Assembly (NCBI GenBank): GCA_039807445.1
Contig: JBDHRG010000205.1
Coordinates: forward strand, 1-6,408
Origin: JBDHRG01 sp039807445
Lineage (GTDB): Bacteria; Pseudomonadota; Gammaproteobacteria; Competibacterales; Competibacteraceae
Direction of reading: 5' to 3'
Length of the DNA: 6,408 bases
Under the pieces are notes generated by a model that saw only the letters and a program-made list of their open reading frames with translations, was not told the DNA's origin and ran no database searches. Shown here piece after piece: positions 5,633 through 6,408 of this stretch; the stretch's first letter is position 1; each line of letters begins with the position of its first letter. Made by a program: the position numbers and the translations under genes.

Positions 5633-6408
5633 ATGGTATCTGCACACAACCTGCGGCGGCTGCTGTCGCCGAAGTCCATCGTCTTCGTCGGCGGGCGCAA
5701 CCTGGTCGAGCCGATCGGCCACTGCCGCGCGATCGGCTTCAGCGGCGAGATCTTCGTGGTCAACCCGCAGCACGAAGAGATCGCCGGCATCCGCTGCCAC
5801 CGCAGCGTCGCCGAACTGCCGACGGTGCCCGACGCCGCCTTCGTCGCGGTGCGTAGCGAGTTCACGCCCGGCGTGGTGCGCGAGCTCGCGGCCAAGGGTT
5901 GCGGCGGCGCGGTCTGCTACGCGGCGGGCTTCGCCGAGGTCGGCGGCGAGGGAGTGGCCTTGCAGCGCGAGCTGGTCGAGGCCGCCGGCACCATGGCGCT
6001 GGTTGGGCCGAACTGCTACGGCGTGCTCAACTACGTCGACGGTGCGGCGCTGTGGCCCGACCGCCACGGCGGCCACGCGGTCGAGGCCGGTGCCGCGCTG
6101 ATCAGCCAGAGCGGCAACATCAGCCTCAACCTGACGATGGCCGAGCGCTCGGCGGCGCTCGCCTACGTGATCAGCGTCGGCAACCAGGCGCAGCTCGGCG
6201 TCGAGGACTACCTCGACATGCTCGCCGAAGACCCGCGCGTCACCGCGATCGGCCTGTACATCGAGGGGCTGAAGAACGTCGCCCGCTTCAGCCAGGCCGC
6301 CGCCAAGGCGCTCGCCGCCGGCAAGCCGGTGATCGCGCTGAAGGCCGGGCGTTCGGCGCTCGCCGCCGAGCTGACGATGAGCCACACCAGCTCGCTCGCC
6401 GGCTCGGA
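5633..6408 (+). CDS. Acyl-CoA synthetase, NDP-forming (acetate-CoA ligase family), 5' part
   Basis: The first 258 residues are present; the frame is open to the window edge. Seen: RLLSPKSIVFVGG (9-21), the start of a Rossmann-type CoA-binding domain; AAGFAEVGGEG (97-107); VGPNCYGVLN (124-133); then a succinyl-CoA-ligase-like domain with LISQSGNIS (156-164), SVGNQAQLGVEDYLDML (181-197) and GRSALAAELTMSHTSSLAG (239-257). In ADP-forming acyl-CoA synthetases the His of the SHTGxLAG motif is the one phosphorylated during catalysis; here it is His252. The family turns an organic acid, CoA and ATP into acyl-CoA, ADP and phosphate through that phosphohistidine. Bacterial members are usually about 700 residues with an ATP-grasp domain at the C-terminus, which would lie beyond the window. 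Some relatives are PatZ/Pat-type protein acetyltransferases with a GNAT domain, and this cannot be excluded without the missing part. Pairing with the acyl-CoA dehydrogenase favours a catabolic ligase that activates the same acid. Confidence 0.9.
   Translation, partial: MVSAHNLRRLLSPKSIVFVGGRNLVEPIGHCRAIGFSGEIFVVNPQHEEIAGIRCHRSVAELPTVPDAAFVAVRSEFTPGVVRELAAKGCGGAVCYAAGFAEVGGEGVALQRELVEAAGTMALVGPNCYGVLNYVDGAALWPDRHGGHAVEAGAALISQSGNISLNLTMAERSAALAYVISVGNQAQLGVEDYLDMLAEDPRVTAIGLYIEGLKNVARFSQAAAKALAAGKPVIALKAGRSALAAELTMSHTSSLAGS

Noticed and set aside
1800..5645. Very long open frame (1281 codons) on the minus strand across four genes
   Set aside because: It is in exact codon register with the three sense genes, so its stops would need sense codons TTA, CTA or TCA, which this GC-rich genome avoids. 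The permease, binding protein and dehydrogenase all happen to share a frame, which lets the shadow continue. Its translation is low-complexity (rich in Arg, Ala, His, Gln, Val) with no recognisable domain.

Overview
The window is about 6.4 kb of very GC-rich DNA with densely packed genes, all on the + strand. Codon use, start and stop overlaps and protein sequences suggest a proteobacterial chromosome. A beta-proteobacterium of the Azoarcus/Thauera or Burkholderiales type would fit, but no rRNA, tRNA or other marker confirms this. I see no insertion sequence, phage gene, CRISPR array or RNA gene.

Layout: (1) Positions 2-502 hold the 3' end of an alpha/beta hydrolase of the hormone-sensitive-lipase (GDSAGG) family. 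(2) Positions 503-643 are non-coding. They are followed by a possible 19-residue ORF with a strong Shine-Dalgarno sequence, whose stop codon lies at the start of the next gene. (3) Positions 709-4202 form a complete ProV-ProW-ProX type quaternary-amine ABC importer: ATPase, permease and periplasmic binding protein. The first two genes overlap by 4 bp (ATGA). A clear intrinsic terminator follows at 4242-4268. (4) After a gap of about 170 bp, a second transcription unit begins with a complete acyl-CoA dehydrogenase (4437-5609). An NDP-forming acyl-CoA synthetase (5633 onward) follows and runs off the window.

How the genes may work together: the importer should bring in a betaine-like solute across the inner membrane. 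The two downstream genes encode a CoA ligase and a flavin-dependent desaturase, the usual first steps for oxidising a carboxylic acid. One reading is uptake of a quaternary-ammonium or sulfonium carboxylate (carnitine, gamma-butyrobetaine or DMSP type) followed by CoA activation and beta-oxidation. The terminator separates the two units, so this link is an inference from proximity.

The least ordinary points are: a binding protein that keeps the three Trp residues of the ProX box but has changed the residues that hold the carboxylate; a permease with an extra N-terminal membrane domain of roughly 190 residues; and the tiny coupled ORF ahead of the ATPase gene. I found nothing that clearly amounts to a wholly undescribed system.
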